A stretch of 40,196 bases of DNA from an uncultured Anaeroplasma sp. (GTDB lineage Bacteria; Bacillota_I; Bacilli_A; Acholeplasmatales; Anaeroplasmataceae). Under the pieces are notes generated by a model that was not told where the DNA came from, did not search any database, and saw only the letters and a program-made list of their open reading frames with translations. The DNA lies in NCBI GenBank assembly GCA_945919465.1, contig CAMEJG010000016.1, forward strand, positions 1 through 40,196, given 5' to 3'. The position numbers and the translations under genes are program-made. Position 1 is the first letter of the stretch. The number at the start of each line of letters is the position of its first letter. This document shows, piece by piece, positions 1 through 7,709 of this stretch.

Positions 1-238
1 GTAAGGGCTGAAGTATGGTGATTTCTATAGTTTACTATACTTTTTGTTACGGTATTTCTGCAATAAATATAGCAGTAGTAGTATATATAGCATATATATA
101 TAAATTTAAATCGTTAAATTATTATTAATCGTTAAACTACTACATACTATATATATACATATATAAGAGAATCATAATGCTACATATAAGATGAGGGCAT
201 CTGATAATGTAATTTCTTTAATTATTTTTTTCATCGAT

Positions 239-397
239 TTACTCCAACACACTAATTATAGATTTATATTTTTTAATGAGCTTTTTCTTAAATGATATAA
301 GTTCATCTTTTGTTATAAATTTATCTTCAAGTAATTTATATAGAAGAAGACATGCAAATCTATATTTTATTTCACCTTCAATTTGCTTATGAAGTAT
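239..397 (-). pseudogene. Small recombinase-associated (SHOCT-like) protein, start codon lost or non-standard
   Basis: The minus strand carries a good ribosome site (AAGGAGG, 411-405) seven bases before an ATA codon at 397-395, then 52 open codons to TAA. The peptide has a charged N-terminus (KQIEGEIKYRFACLLLYKLL) and a C-terminal half reading LEDKFITKDELISFKKKLIKKY. That pattern, a short helix, then 'ITKDEL' and a basic helix ending in KKY, resembles the 50-60 residue SHOCT-like proteins that often precede serine recombinase genes in Bacillota; this is recognition from memory. No ATG, GTG or TTG lies between the ribosome site and ATA, so either ATA is used or ATG mutated. A 20-codon frame begins 5 bases beyond its stop (234-172), which fits a truncated recombinase gene and a decayed mobile element. 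Confidence 0.4.
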
Positions 398-522
398 AAT
401 AAAACCTCCTTAAAGCTGTGTCTATCTATCACTCTAAAGAGGTTTAAAGTTAAGTTGTATTTAAAATGATAAGTTACTATTTTTTCTGTAATTAAAACTA
501 TTTTAACCCAATTAAAAAAATA

Positions 523-582
523 AAAATATCGTCAAGAAAACTTACCAAAAGTATCGATATTTTAGCCTTAATATGGTATACT
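523..582 (+). promoter_or_regulatory. Inverted repeat and -10 box before the AlbA_2 gene
   Basis: AAAATATCG (523-531) and CGATATTTT (555-563) form a perfect 9-base inverted repeat with a 23-base centre. A TATACT box at 577-582 lies just downstream, and the proposed TTG start is at 611. No convincing -35 box is present; the right arm of the repeat covers that place. This arrangement would suit an operator or activator site. Low-complexity AT sequence makes chance repeats likely. Confidence 0.35.
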
Positions 583-610
583 ATTGGTATCTTTGGAAGG
601 TGGCGTTAAA

Positions 611-1990
611 TTGAAAATAGATAATGTAATTATCGAAGCTTCTTTAACTGAATTTAAAGTTGACTTGGAAACTGAAAAACCAGCACATTGGCTTAAAACT
701 TTAGTTGCATTTGCTAATTCAAATGGTGGTTCGATGTATTTTGGAGTTAATGATAATGCTGAATTAATTGGTTTGAAAAATGCTCAAGATATTGCAGAAA
801 AGATTACAGACTTTATTGATAAAAGAATAACACCTTCACTGCCTTATGAATTAATTCCTTATTCTAAAGATAAATTAGATTATATTGAAATCAAAGTATC
901 AAAAGGTAATGCCACACCATATTATTATTTTCATGAAAAGACAAGAGAAGTATATGTAAGAAAAGGTAGTTCAACTGTACTTGCTACTAATCAAGAAATA
1001 GTAAATTTAGTTCTTAGAGGTGCTAATCTTACATATGATAGAGTAGTGACTAATATAAAGCAAACAGAAAAGTCATTTACTGTATTTGAAGCAACTTGGT
1101 ATGATAGAACACATACAAAATTTACTAAAGAAGATTATATCTCTTTAGGCCTTTCTAATGACGAAGGATTTTTAACTAATGCAGGTGTTTTAATAGCAGA
1201 TCAAAATACATATTTGCATAATAGATTATTTTGTACTAGATGGAACGGATTAACTAAAACTGGTTTAGATGAAGCAAGAGACGATAGAGAAATTGAAGGA
1301 AGTATTGTTAATCAGTTAATAAGAGCTTTAGATTTCTTTGAAGCGAACACTCATAAAAGATGGCATAAAGAATCAACAGGAAGAGTTGAAGAACCTGATT
1401 ATGATATATTAGCCATTCAAGAGGCACTAGTTAATGCGATAATTCATCGTGATTATACAGAACTTGGTAGTGAAGTTTGTCTTGATATTTATGATGATAG
1501 GATTGAAATATCATCTCCGGGTATTGCTTATGATAATCAAAACATACCAAAGAATGTTGATTTTATAGTTAAATCAAAAAGAAGAAATCCAATCTTAGCT
1601 GATGTATTTTCAAGAATGCATTATATGGATAGAAGAGGATCTGGCTTAAAGAAAATAACTGATGAAACCGGAAGATTATTTAACGATGAAGGTTACCATG
1701 TTGAATACTACAATAACAATGGTTTTTTTATGGTAACAATTTACAATGCAAATTATGGTAAAAACGGTAACGTTACTGAAAATGTTACCAATGTTACTAA
1801 AAACTTGACCAATCTTGAAAACCAAGTTCTTGAATTAATTAAACAAGGAATTAATACCACTAAAGATTTAGTTGTTAAGACCGGAAAAACGAAAATGAGT
1901 ATTTCAAGAACTACGGCAAGTCTCCAACAAAAACACTTAATTTTAAGAGTTGGATCAAACAGAATTGGACACTGGGAAGTAAAAGATTAA
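611..1990 (+). CDS. AlbA_2 (Schlafen-type) domain and HATPase_c_4 protein, putative transcriptional regulator
   Basis: A 459-residue protein of the 'ATP-binding protein / putative transcriptional regulator' family. Residues about 8-120 match the AlbA_2 domain (EFKVDLE near the start, then LVAFANSNGGSMYFGV). Residues about 270-360 carry the HATPase_c_4 signature EALVNAIIHRDY, followed by YDDRIEISSPG and RRGSGLKKI. A low-complexity linker rich in NVT (about 386-402) leads to a C-terminal winged helix (NTTKDLVVKTGKTKMSISRT). The frame is open from TTG at 584, but TTG at 611 has GGAAGG at the right distance and fits the family start. It sits alone between a decayed recombinase companion and a hairpin-rich gap, so it may be mobile-element cargo. 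Members are often linked to regulation or defence, but the target is unknown. Confidence 0.8.
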   Translation: MKIDNVIIEASLTEFKVDLETEKPAHWLKTLVAFANSNGGSMYFGVNDNAELIGLKNAQDIAEKITDFIDKRITPSLPYELIPYSKDKLDYIEIKVSKGNATPYYYFHEKTREVYVRKGSSTVLATNQEIVNLVLRGANLTYDRVVTNIKQTEKSFTVFEATWYDRTHTKFTKEDYISLGLSNDEGFLTNAGVLIADQNTYLHNRLFCTRWNGLTKTGLDEARDDREIEGSIVNQLIRALDFFEANTHKRWHKESTGRVEEPDYDILAIQEALVNAIIHRDYTELGSEVCLDIYDDRIEISSPGIAYDNQNIPKNVDFIVKSKRRNPILADVFSRMHYMDRRGSGLKKITDETGRLFNDEGYHVEYYNNNGFFMVTIYNANYGKNGNVTENVTNVTKNLTNLENQVLELIKQGINTTKDLVVKTGKTKMSISRTTASLQQKHLILRVGSNRIGHWEVKD

Positions 1991-1998
1991 TAAAATGT

Positions 1999-2034
1999 AA
2001 GCATCTATCCAAAATATGGTAGATGCTTTAAATA
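1999..2034 (+). terminator. Terminator after the AlbA_2 gene
   Basis: AAGCATCTA (1999-2007) pairs with TAGATGCTT (2020-2028) around a 12-base loop and is followed by TTTAAATAT. The stem lies directly after the stop codon at 1990. The U-tract is weak. Confidence 0.6.
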
Positions 2035-2433
2035 TATTGTCACATCTGTCACGCTAGTCACGTGTCACTAAGTGTATATACCAATAAATAATGGTTAGAG
2101 GATGCACTTTCGTCTATAGAGAGTGCATTGTATTAATAATACTTACCTTACACATAAGTAAGTGCAAGAATCTAGATTTAATCTAGATTTTTTTTAATTA
2201 GAAATAGGAAAAGAAATCTTAATAATATACTTAATATTATTGACTTAGAATATTCAAGAATCTAGTTTATAGGTATTATAATGATATTGAAAATTATTGA
2301 AAGATTAAAATGATATAGTATATTGTTTTTCATTCGATTGTAAAGTAATTCATAAAAACCTTTATCATTTATTTTTAGCAATAAATATTAAAAAATTATT
2401 ATATTATAGTTAATATTAAATTAATAAATTTGT
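2035..2433. other. Intergenic stretch with tandem GTCAC motifs and hairpins, no gene seen
   Basis: Four GTCAC motifs start at 2039, 2048, 2057 and 2064. Three hairpins follow: ATGCACT/AGTGCAT (2102-2108 with 2122-2128), ACTTAC/GTAAGT (2141-2146 with 2158-2163) and AATCTAGAT/ATCTAGATT (2169-2177 with 2181-2189), the last with a T-run. A related copy of CAAGAATCTAGATT (2165-2178) recurs with one change at 2255-2268. From 2200 to 2433 the sequence is AT-rich with no open frame of note. Confidence 0.5.
2169..2195 (+). terminator. Rho-independent terminator-like hairpin far from any stop codon
   Basis: AATCTAGAT and ATCTAGATT form a perfect 9-base stem with a 3-base loop, running into seven or more T residues. 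It lies about 180 bases after the AlbA_2 stop and behind that gene's own terminator, so it may end a separate short transcript. Confidence 0.55.
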
Positions 2434-2461
2434 TGTAAAATGGCATCTAAAATATTATAAT
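2434..2461 (+). promoter_or_regulatory. Promoter of the redox unit
   Basis: TTGTAA (2434-2439) and TATAAT (2456-2461) are separated by 16 bases. The start codon of the membrane protein is 57 bases downstream. Confidence 0.45.
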
Positions 2462-2518
2462 AGCAATATATCTTATAGATATAAATTGGGTTTGATTTGG
2501 ATGAAAGGAGTGATAAAT

Positions 2519-3304
2519 GTGAAGAATAAAGAGAAGCTTACTCGAAATTTGATTTGGGGTATTATTTCAGTTCAAACTATATTAACAGGTATTTTCTTTA
2601 TTATTCAAGTACTTCGTATTTATTTCGGTGCTAATCCTCTTGAGCAAGTATTTACAAGAGAAAAAGTTGGTGCTCATTTATTAGAAATTATTGTATTAAT
2701 AATTTTATGGATTGTTGTAGTTGTTGGAGGAATAATTTGTTCATTTATATTTAAACTCGAAGATAAAAATATTTCTAAGCATAGTAATATTTTTAAATTA
2801 AATAATATGATTAATTTATTAAATATTGATAATATTAATCCTAATGAATTGGAATTAATTAATAAGGAAAAGAAAAAAAGAAAAATTGCTTGGTTTATTG
2901 TTTCTATTATTTCTTTAGTATGTGCATTAATGGCATTCTTATATTTATTTAATCCTAATCATTTTTTAACCTCAGGAATTCCTAATGAACAAGTTATTAA
3001 TATGGTAGCTAATGTATTTCCTTGGGTTGGAGTTTCATTTATTAGTGCAATTGTTGCTGTAATATTTGAAGAAATTAGTGCTAAAAAGTCTATAGAGGAT
3101 GTAAAAGTATTATTAAAAAAATATAAAAAGCCTTTTGAATATAAAGAGGAAACTCGTAAGGAAAAGCTTAGTTTATTAGCTATTAGAAGTGTTGTTGTTT
3201 TAGCAGCAATAATATTAATTATTGTTGGAATTTTTAATGATGGACCTAGTGGAGTTTTCTATAAGGCTGCAAAAATATGTTCAGAGTGTATAGGGTTAGG
3301 TTAA
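2519..3304 (+). CDS. Multi-pass membrane protein with a CD1871A-type CxxC tail
   Basis: A 261-residue integral membrane protein with about five hydrophobic segments (roughly 10-32, 48-72, 123-145, 162-184 and 218-238). The C-terminus reads FYKAAKICSECIGLG, with Cys254 and Cys257. This ending resembles the short 'CD1871A family CXXC motif-containing' proteins of Clostridia, normally about 40-50 residues with one membrane span, here apparently fused to a larger membrane domain that I do not recognise. GTG at 2519 is chosen because AAAGGAG lies 8 bases before it; the frame is open from TTG at 2486 without a ribosome site. The next gene starts 4 bases after the stop, so the two are co-transcribed. 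The CxxC pair could pass electrons to or from the ferredoxin-thioredoxin partner. The family match is from memory. Confidence 0.7.
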   Translation: MKNKEKLTRNLIWGIISVQTILTGIFFIIQVLRIYFGANPLEQVFTREKVGAHLLEIIVLIILWIVVVVGGIICSFIFKLEDKNISKHSNIFKLNNMINLLNIDNINPNELELINKEKKKRKIAWFIVSIISLVCALMAFLYLFNPNHFLTSGIPNEQVINMVANVFPWVGVSFISAIVAVIFEEISAKKSIEDVKVLLKKYKKPFEYKEETRKEKLSLLAIRSVVVLAAIILIIVGIFNDGPSGVFYKAAKICSECIGLG

Positions 3305-3308
3305 AATT

Positions 3309-5285
3309 ATGGGAAAAATAAAGAATTTTTTTGCAAAAATTAAGCCTAGCAAGCGTAGGCTTATACAAGTATATGCAGCATTATTATATAATGCCAATTT
3401 AAAGGGCTTTATTACAGGAAATATTTCTACTGCAGAAACTAAAAGTGTATGTGTGCCTGGTATGAATTGTTATTCATGCCCAGGAGCTATTGGGGCTTGT
3501 CCTTTAGGTTCTTTACAAAATGCATTATCAGAAAGTAAAACTAAAGCTCCAACTTATGTATTAGGTATTATTTTATTACAATGTATTTTACTTGGCAGAT
3601 GGATATGTGGTTGGTTATGTCCAGGAGGATTTTTACAGGAATTACTATATAAAATTAAGACTCCTAAGCTTAAAAAGAATAGAATTACAAGAATTCTATC
3701 CTATTTTAAATATGTATTATTATTTGTACTCGTATTAATGGTACCGATAATGTTTGGTTGGGTATCGGGTAAAGCTATTCCAGGATTCTGTAAATATGTT
3801 TGTCCTATTGGTACTTTTGAAGGTGCAGTATTTTTATTAGCAAATGGTAATAATACTAATTATTTTGAAATGCTAGGACCTTTATTTACATGGAAGTTTG
3901 CACTATTAATAGGATTTATAGTAGCATCTATATTTATTTATAGAGTCTTCTGTAGATTTTTCTGTCCACTTGGTGCGATTTACGGTATTTTTAATAAAAT
4001 AGCAATTTTTGGTATTAAAGTTGATAAGACAAAATGTAATAGTTGTGGCAGCTGTGTTAGTCATTGTAAGATGGATATTAAATTTGTCGGTGATCATGAA
4101 TGCATTCAATGTGGTGAATGTATTGATGTATGTCATGCTAAAGCTATTGACTGGAAGGCTATTGGTAAGTTAATTAAAGAAGAAAAGCTTGAACTAGAAA
4201 AAACTACAATAAATAGTGATATCGTAGAAGATGCAAGCATTAATAATAATTTAGAAATATTAGAAACTAAAGAAGAAAAAAAGGAAAATAAGTTTATAGC
4301 TAAGCTTAAAACTATTAAGAAGAAAACGTGGGTTAATGCAATAACAACTATAGTATTATTAGGTAGTTTAATTTTTGCATTCTTATATTACAATATTGAT
4401 TGGAATCCAACTAATCAGATTAAAATAAATGATACATTAGAATCACTTACTATTGATTTATATAATGGTGAAAAATATTCAGTTACAGATAATAATGAAA
4501 AAGTAACAGTTATATATTTCTATAGGGAATATGATCAAAATGAAATTGATAAGCTATTAATTCAATTTGAAGATATTGAAAGAGTAAATGTTCTTGCATT
4601 AAGTAATTATTCTAATCGTGAGCTTAATAAGAATCATATTAATGATAATTCAAAAATAATTTACGGTTATGATACTAGTGATAGTGATGTTTTATTGAAA
4701 TTTACTCATGAATTAGAGTATCCATATTATGTATGGCTTGATACTGAAAATGTATTAAAATATACTGATTCAGCTGATTTAGAAAATCAAATATCTATTA
4801 TTGAAGCTACTATTTTAGGAAATGCAGTAGTAGGAAATAAAGTGGGAGATATATGTGTTTCTAAGACAATTAATACTTTTGATTTAGATGGAAATAAATC
4901 AACATTTAATATTACTAATCAAAAAGGAAAAATTACAATAATCAATTTCTGGGCAACATGGTGTGGACCATGTAAACAAGAATTACCTGATTTTGAAAGA
5001 ATACAATTAGAATATAAGGATTATGTAGACATTATTGCGATACATGAAGGAAAATCATATGATGAAGAAGATGTATATAATTGCATAGATGATAGCTTCT
5101 ATGATTTTACATTGATGTGGGGCTATGATGAATCTGGTGATGATTATTTTAAGGCTTTAGGTGGTGGTGATACTCTTCCTATGACAGTTATTGTTGATGA
5201 GAATGGTATTATCACATATAATTCTCCAAATTCAATGGAATATGAGGATTTAAAAGCTGAAATAGAAAAGATTATAAATAAATAA
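3309..5285 (+). CDS. NapH-like 4Fe-4S membrane protein fused to two TlpA-like domains
   Basis: A 658-residue membrane redox protein. Residues 1-285 match the NapH/NosR-type polyferredoxin: MNCYSCPGAIGACPLG (52-67), GRWICGWLCPGG (96-107), FCRFFCPLGA (214-223), then two ferredoxin motifs with Cys243/246/249/253 and Cys265/268/271/275. A charged linker and a further membrane span (about 342-361) lead to two extracytoplasmic domains. The second (about 508-655) is a TlpA/ResA-like thioredoxin with WCGPC at 551-555 and a cis-Pro region (TLPMTVIVD). The first (about 370-505) has the same layout but shows FYREYD where the CxxC should be, so it looks inactive. Electrons could flow from a cytoplasmic donor through the clusters to the outer thiols. 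The exact acceptor cannot be told. The ribosome site (AGGTTA) is weak, so translation is probably coupled to the gene upstream. Confidence 0.85.
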   Translation: MGKIKNFFAKIKPSKRRLIQVYAALLYNANLKGFITGNISTAETKSVCVPGMNCYSCPGAIGACPLGSLQNALSESKTKAPTYVLGIILLQCILLGRWICGWLCPGGFLQELLYKIKTPKLKKNRITRILSYFKYVLLFVLVLMVPIMFGWVSGKAIPGFCKYVCPIGTFEGAVFLLANGNNTNYFEMLGPLFTWKFALLIGFIVASIFIYRVFCRFFCPLGAIYGIFNKIAIFGIKVDKTKCNSCGSCVSHCKMDIKFVGDHECIQCGECIDVCHAKAIDWKAIGKLIKEEKLELEKTTINSDIVEDASINNNLEILETKEEKKENKFIAKLKTIKKKTWVNAITTIVLLGSLIFAFLYYNIDWNPTNQIKINDTLESLTIDLYNGEKYSVTDNNEKVTVIYFYREYDQNEIDKLLIQFEDIERVNVLALSNYSNRELNKNHINDNSKIIYGYDTSDSDVLLKFTHELEYPYYVWLDTENVLKYTDSADLENQISIIEATILGNAVVGNKVGDICVSKTINTFDLDGNKSTFNITNQKGKITIINFWATWCGPCKQELPDFERIQLEYKDYVDIIAIHEGKSYDEEDVYNCIDDSFYDFTLMWGYDESGDDYFKALGGGDTLPMTVIVDENGIITYNSPNSMEYEDLKAEIEKIINK

Positions 5286-5293
5286 TTATTGAT

Positions 5294-5326
5294 AAGAGTC
5301 TGTTAGCTTAACAGACTCTTAATTAT
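5294..5326 (+). terminator. Strong-stem terminator of the redox unit
   Basis: AAGAGTCTGTTA (5294-5305) and TAACAGACTCTT (5309-5320) form a perfect 12-base stem with a 3-base loop just after the stop codon. The following AATTATATTT is only partly T-rich. Confidence 0.7.
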
Positions 5327-5441
5327 ATTTATAAAATATAAAAAAAATCACAAATATTTAATTAAAATTTAATTATATAGTTGTTTAATGATATAAATTC
5401 AATTTTTACTATAAATAATTGAATGTTATTTTAAAAAAATA

Positions 5442-5470
5442 TTGAATTATAATTTGAACTATTGTAAAAT
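5442..5470 (+). promoter_or_regulatory. Promoter of the 255-residue lipoprotein gene
   Basis: TTGAAT (5442-5447) and TAAAAT (5465-5470) are separated by exactly 17 bases. The start codon is 32 bases downstream, after GGAGGG. Confidence 0.55.
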
Positions 5471-5502
5471 AGCAATGAATTTTTTTAAATGGAGGGATTG
5501 AT

Positions 5503-6270
5503 ATGAAAAGAAGAAATATTGTTTTATCATCATTAGCTATGGGTAGTATATTACTAATGGTTGCATGTAATAGTGGTGAGCCTACAAATACATCTTCATC
5601 TGTAGCTTCTCCAACAACTTCATTAACTACTAAACCTACTACAGAAACTACTACAACTACAGCTGCATCTAAAATGGATGTTACAGTAACTGTTGTTTAT
5701 CCAGATGGAACACCTTTAGTTGGCAAGAGAGTTCAATGGTGTACAACTGATGGTACTTGTGATCCAAATATGGTTGAAACTAATAGTGATGGTGTAGCAG
5801 TTACTACCTATGATTCATCAAAGAGTTATATTGCACATGTATTAGAATCTGATTTGCCAGAAGGATATTCCTATAATCCTAATGAAGTAATATTAACAAA
5901 GGATAATACTTCAGGCACTATTCATTTAGTAGAATTATCTACTACATCTTCAGGAACTGGAAAAAATGATGATCCATATGCAATTTCTGTAGGTAATTAT
6001 ATTGCAGAATATAAAAGAAAAGAAGGTTCAATATATTATTCATTTACTGCTACTGAGGCAGGAGAATATACTATCGAGTCATATTCATCATTAATTGGAG
6101 TTACTCTATCATATTATGGTAGTTCATTTGAAAATGAAATAGTAGAGGTTTCTACTGGTGGCTATGGAGATAATTTCAAATATAAATTTAATGTATCAGC
6201 AGATGAAACTGTTTACTTTAGTGTAGCAGCAAGTGGTACAAATTCATTCCTGTTTTCAATTTCTAAATAA
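5503..6270 (+). CDS. Surface lipoprotein with Ig-like and PPC-like domains
   Basis: A 255-residue lipoprotein. The signal peptide ends in LLMVAC, so Cys22 is the lipidation site. A Thr/Ser-rich tether follows (about 25-56). Residues 58-144 look like a carboxypeptidase-regulatory/SpaA-type beta-sandwich (VTVVYPDGTPLVGKRV, then LPEGYSYNPNEV) and contain a close Cys pair (WCTTDGTC). Residues about 152-255 resemble a bacterial pre-peptidase C-terminal (PPC) domain (DPYAISVGNY, IYYSFTATEAGEYTI). No catalytic motif is seen, so binding or adhesion is likelier than enzyme activity. It has its own promoter and a downstream hairpin, so it is probably transcribed alone. GGAGGG precedes the ATG. Confidence 0.75.
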   Translation: MKRRNIVLSSLAMGSILLMVACNSGEPTNTSSSVASPTTSLTTKPTTETTTTTAASKMDVTVTVVYPDGTPLVGKRVQWCTTDGTCDPNMVETNSDGVAVTTYDSSKSYIAHVLESDLPEGYSYNPNEVILTKDNTSGTIHLVELSTTSSGTGKNDDPYAISVGNYIAEYKRKEGSIYYSFTATEAGEYTIESYSSLIGVTLSYYGSSFENEIVEVSTGGYGDNFKYKFNVSADETVYFSVAASGTNSFLFSISK

Positions 6271-6279
6271 ATAAAATAG

Positions 6280-6310
6280 ATAGCCAAGATTAAGTTATTG
6301 GCTATTTATA
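6280..6310 (+). terminator. Weak terminator hairpin
   Basis: ATAGCCAA (6280-6287) and TTGGCTAT (6298-6305) form an 8-base stem after the lipoprotein stop codon, followed by TTATAATTTA. The U-tract is poor. Confidence 0.5.
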
Positions 6311-6383
6311 ATTTATAGTAAAGATAAAAAAAATATGAAATTCAAGAAAAAACAGTAAAATATTTCGATGTAAACCGTTTTTT

Positions 6384-6412
6384 TTGAAATAATATTTTGA
6401 AAAATATAGAAT
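6384..6412 (+). promoter_or_regulatory. Promoter of the protease and peptide-import operon
   Basis: TTGAAA (6384-6389) and TAGAAT (6407-6412) are separated by 17 bases, 60 bases before the first start codon of the cluster. No comparable promoter is seen between 6472 and 23776, apart from possible sites inside genes. Confidence 0.5.
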
Positions 6413-6471
6413 TTTATATTAATTTATGATAAAATTAAGAAGTTAATAATTATATGATAATGGAGGTAACA

Positions 6472-7692
6472 ATGAAACATAAGAAAATATTATTTAGTCT
6501 AATTTCTTCATTATTTATTACTCTGGCATTGACAAGCTGTAATAGCTCTTCAAACTCATTTGATGAAGCTAGATATGAAGGACAAACATTAGTTACATAT
6601 GTTTTAAACGGTGGAACATATTCTAATTCTAAGGTCGATGTAAAGTTTTATTACAATTTGCCTGAAGGTGCAACTTGTAAAGTTATAAATATAGATGATG
6701 TAAAAATGGATAAAAAAGTTGAACCTGCAGATAATTGTGATGTTGATGAGACTTATAAAGCAGATACTGAATCAAGCTATATCACATATTGGTATAAGGA
6801 TGAAGCATTAACTCAGCCATTTGATTTTAAACAAGATGTTTTAACAGCTGGTACAAATTTGACATTATATGCCAAATGGGAACCAAAGATTAAACATACA
6901 TATAATGTTGGATATATGAAGGATGGGGAATTTAAATCTTTATATATCTATGAGAATGTTAGCAAGGGTTTACCATTTAGTGATTATTTATATAAGGTTG
7001 AACCTGCAGCTAAAAAAGCTGGAATTACATTCCTTGAAAAATATTATAGTGATCCTGAATTGACTAATGAGGTTATTCCTTCTGATAAGGATAGCTTTGC
7101 TCATCCAGGTGGTGATGTTTCTACAGAAGTAAAAATTTATATTGATTATATAGATGGTGAATATAAATTAGTTAAAACCTATTCTGATTTAAATAAATAT
7201 GCATTTAATAATATTTATTTAATGAATGATATAGATTGTGAAGGAAAAACATTAACCTTTGGTAACTATCAAAAATCATTTATGGGTAATGGACATACTA
7301 TTTCTAATTTCGTAGTTGGATTTGATGAGAAGCTTAATGGTACAAATAATTATAATAATAAATATTATGATGAGACAGATACAACTAAAAAAACATTAGG
7401 AATTAGCTTATTTGGTCAATGTAATAATGCTGAAATAAAAGATGTTACATTTGATAATGTTACATATAGAATTAATGTTTCTAATAGTTTTTTCACATAT
7501 ATTGGTGTTAATCCATTAGCATTTGAGTTAAAAAAGACAAAAGTAAACAATGTTACAATAAATGGTAAATATGAATTTGTTAAATTGCCAAATGGTTTTG
7601 TAAATGAAAATTATTTTGCGAGTGACGAATTATATGTTGTTAAGGATGAACAATCATCATTAGAAAATGTTAATTGTAATATTGTAAAATAA
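6472..7692 (+). CDS. Lipoprotein with Listeria-Bacteroides (InlB B-type) repeats
   Basis: A 406-residue surface lipoprotein. The signal peptide ends in ITLALTSC with Cys23 lipidated. Residues about 35-145 carry an InlB B-repeat/Flg_new pattern (VTYVLNGGTY, then LTLYAKWEP), and a second, weaker unit follows (YNVGYMKDGEF, FLEKYYSDPEL). The C-terminal third (KTYSDLNKYAFNNIYLMNDI, HTISNFVVG, ISLFGQCNNAEIKDV) looks like GLUG or pectate-lyase-like surface repeats. Such proteins usually bind host or extracellular material. The frame is open from ATG at 6454, but ATG at 6472 has ATGGAGG at the proper distance and starts the signal peptide. The oligopeptide-binding gene begins 17 bases after its stop, so the two are likely one transcript. 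Confidence 0.75.
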   Translation: MKHKKILFSLISSLFITLALTSCNSSSNSFDEARYEGQTLVTYVLNGGTYSNSKVDVKFYYNLPEGATCKVINIDDVKMDKKVEPADNCDVDETYKADTESSYITYWYKDEALTQPFDFKQDVLTAGTNLTLYAKWEPKIKHTYNVGYMKDGEFKSLYIYENVSKGLPFSDYLYKVEPAAKKAGITFLEKYYSDPELTNEVIPSDKDSFAHPGGDVSTEVKIYIDYIDGEYKLVKTYSDLNKYAFNNIYLMNDIDCEGKTLTFGNYQKSFMGNGHTISNFVVGFDEKLNGTNNYNNKYYDETDTTKKTLGISLFGQCNNAEIKDVTFDNVTYRINVSNSFFTYIGVNPLAFELKKTKVNNVTINGKYEFVKLPNGFVNENYFASDELYVVKDEQSSLENVNCNIVK

Positions 7693-7709
7693 AAAATAGG
7701 AGGAAGATT

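Larger units (their letters stand above)
1..583. other. AT-rich left flank with a decayed small gene and no intact gene
   Basis: This stretch holds runs of TATATA-type sequence (about 60-170), the remnant small gene at 239-397 on the minus strand, and a perfect inverted repeat at 523-563. After the small gene, a second minus-strand frame starts with ATG at 234-232 and stops after 20 codons at 172; its position, nearly abutting the first, is where a recombinase gene would be expected, so it may be a truncated start of one. Nothing else coding is visible. Confidence 0.5.

Noticed and set aside
3906-4136. A 76-codon antisense frame inside the ferredoxin fusion
   Set aside because: It is a shadow of the conserved Cys-rich region and has no ribosome site.
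6369-6382. TGTAAACCGTTTTT before the protease operon promoter as a cre site
   Set aside because: The central CG is misplaced and several positions differ from the consensus. Weaker than the sites at 37157 and 38793.
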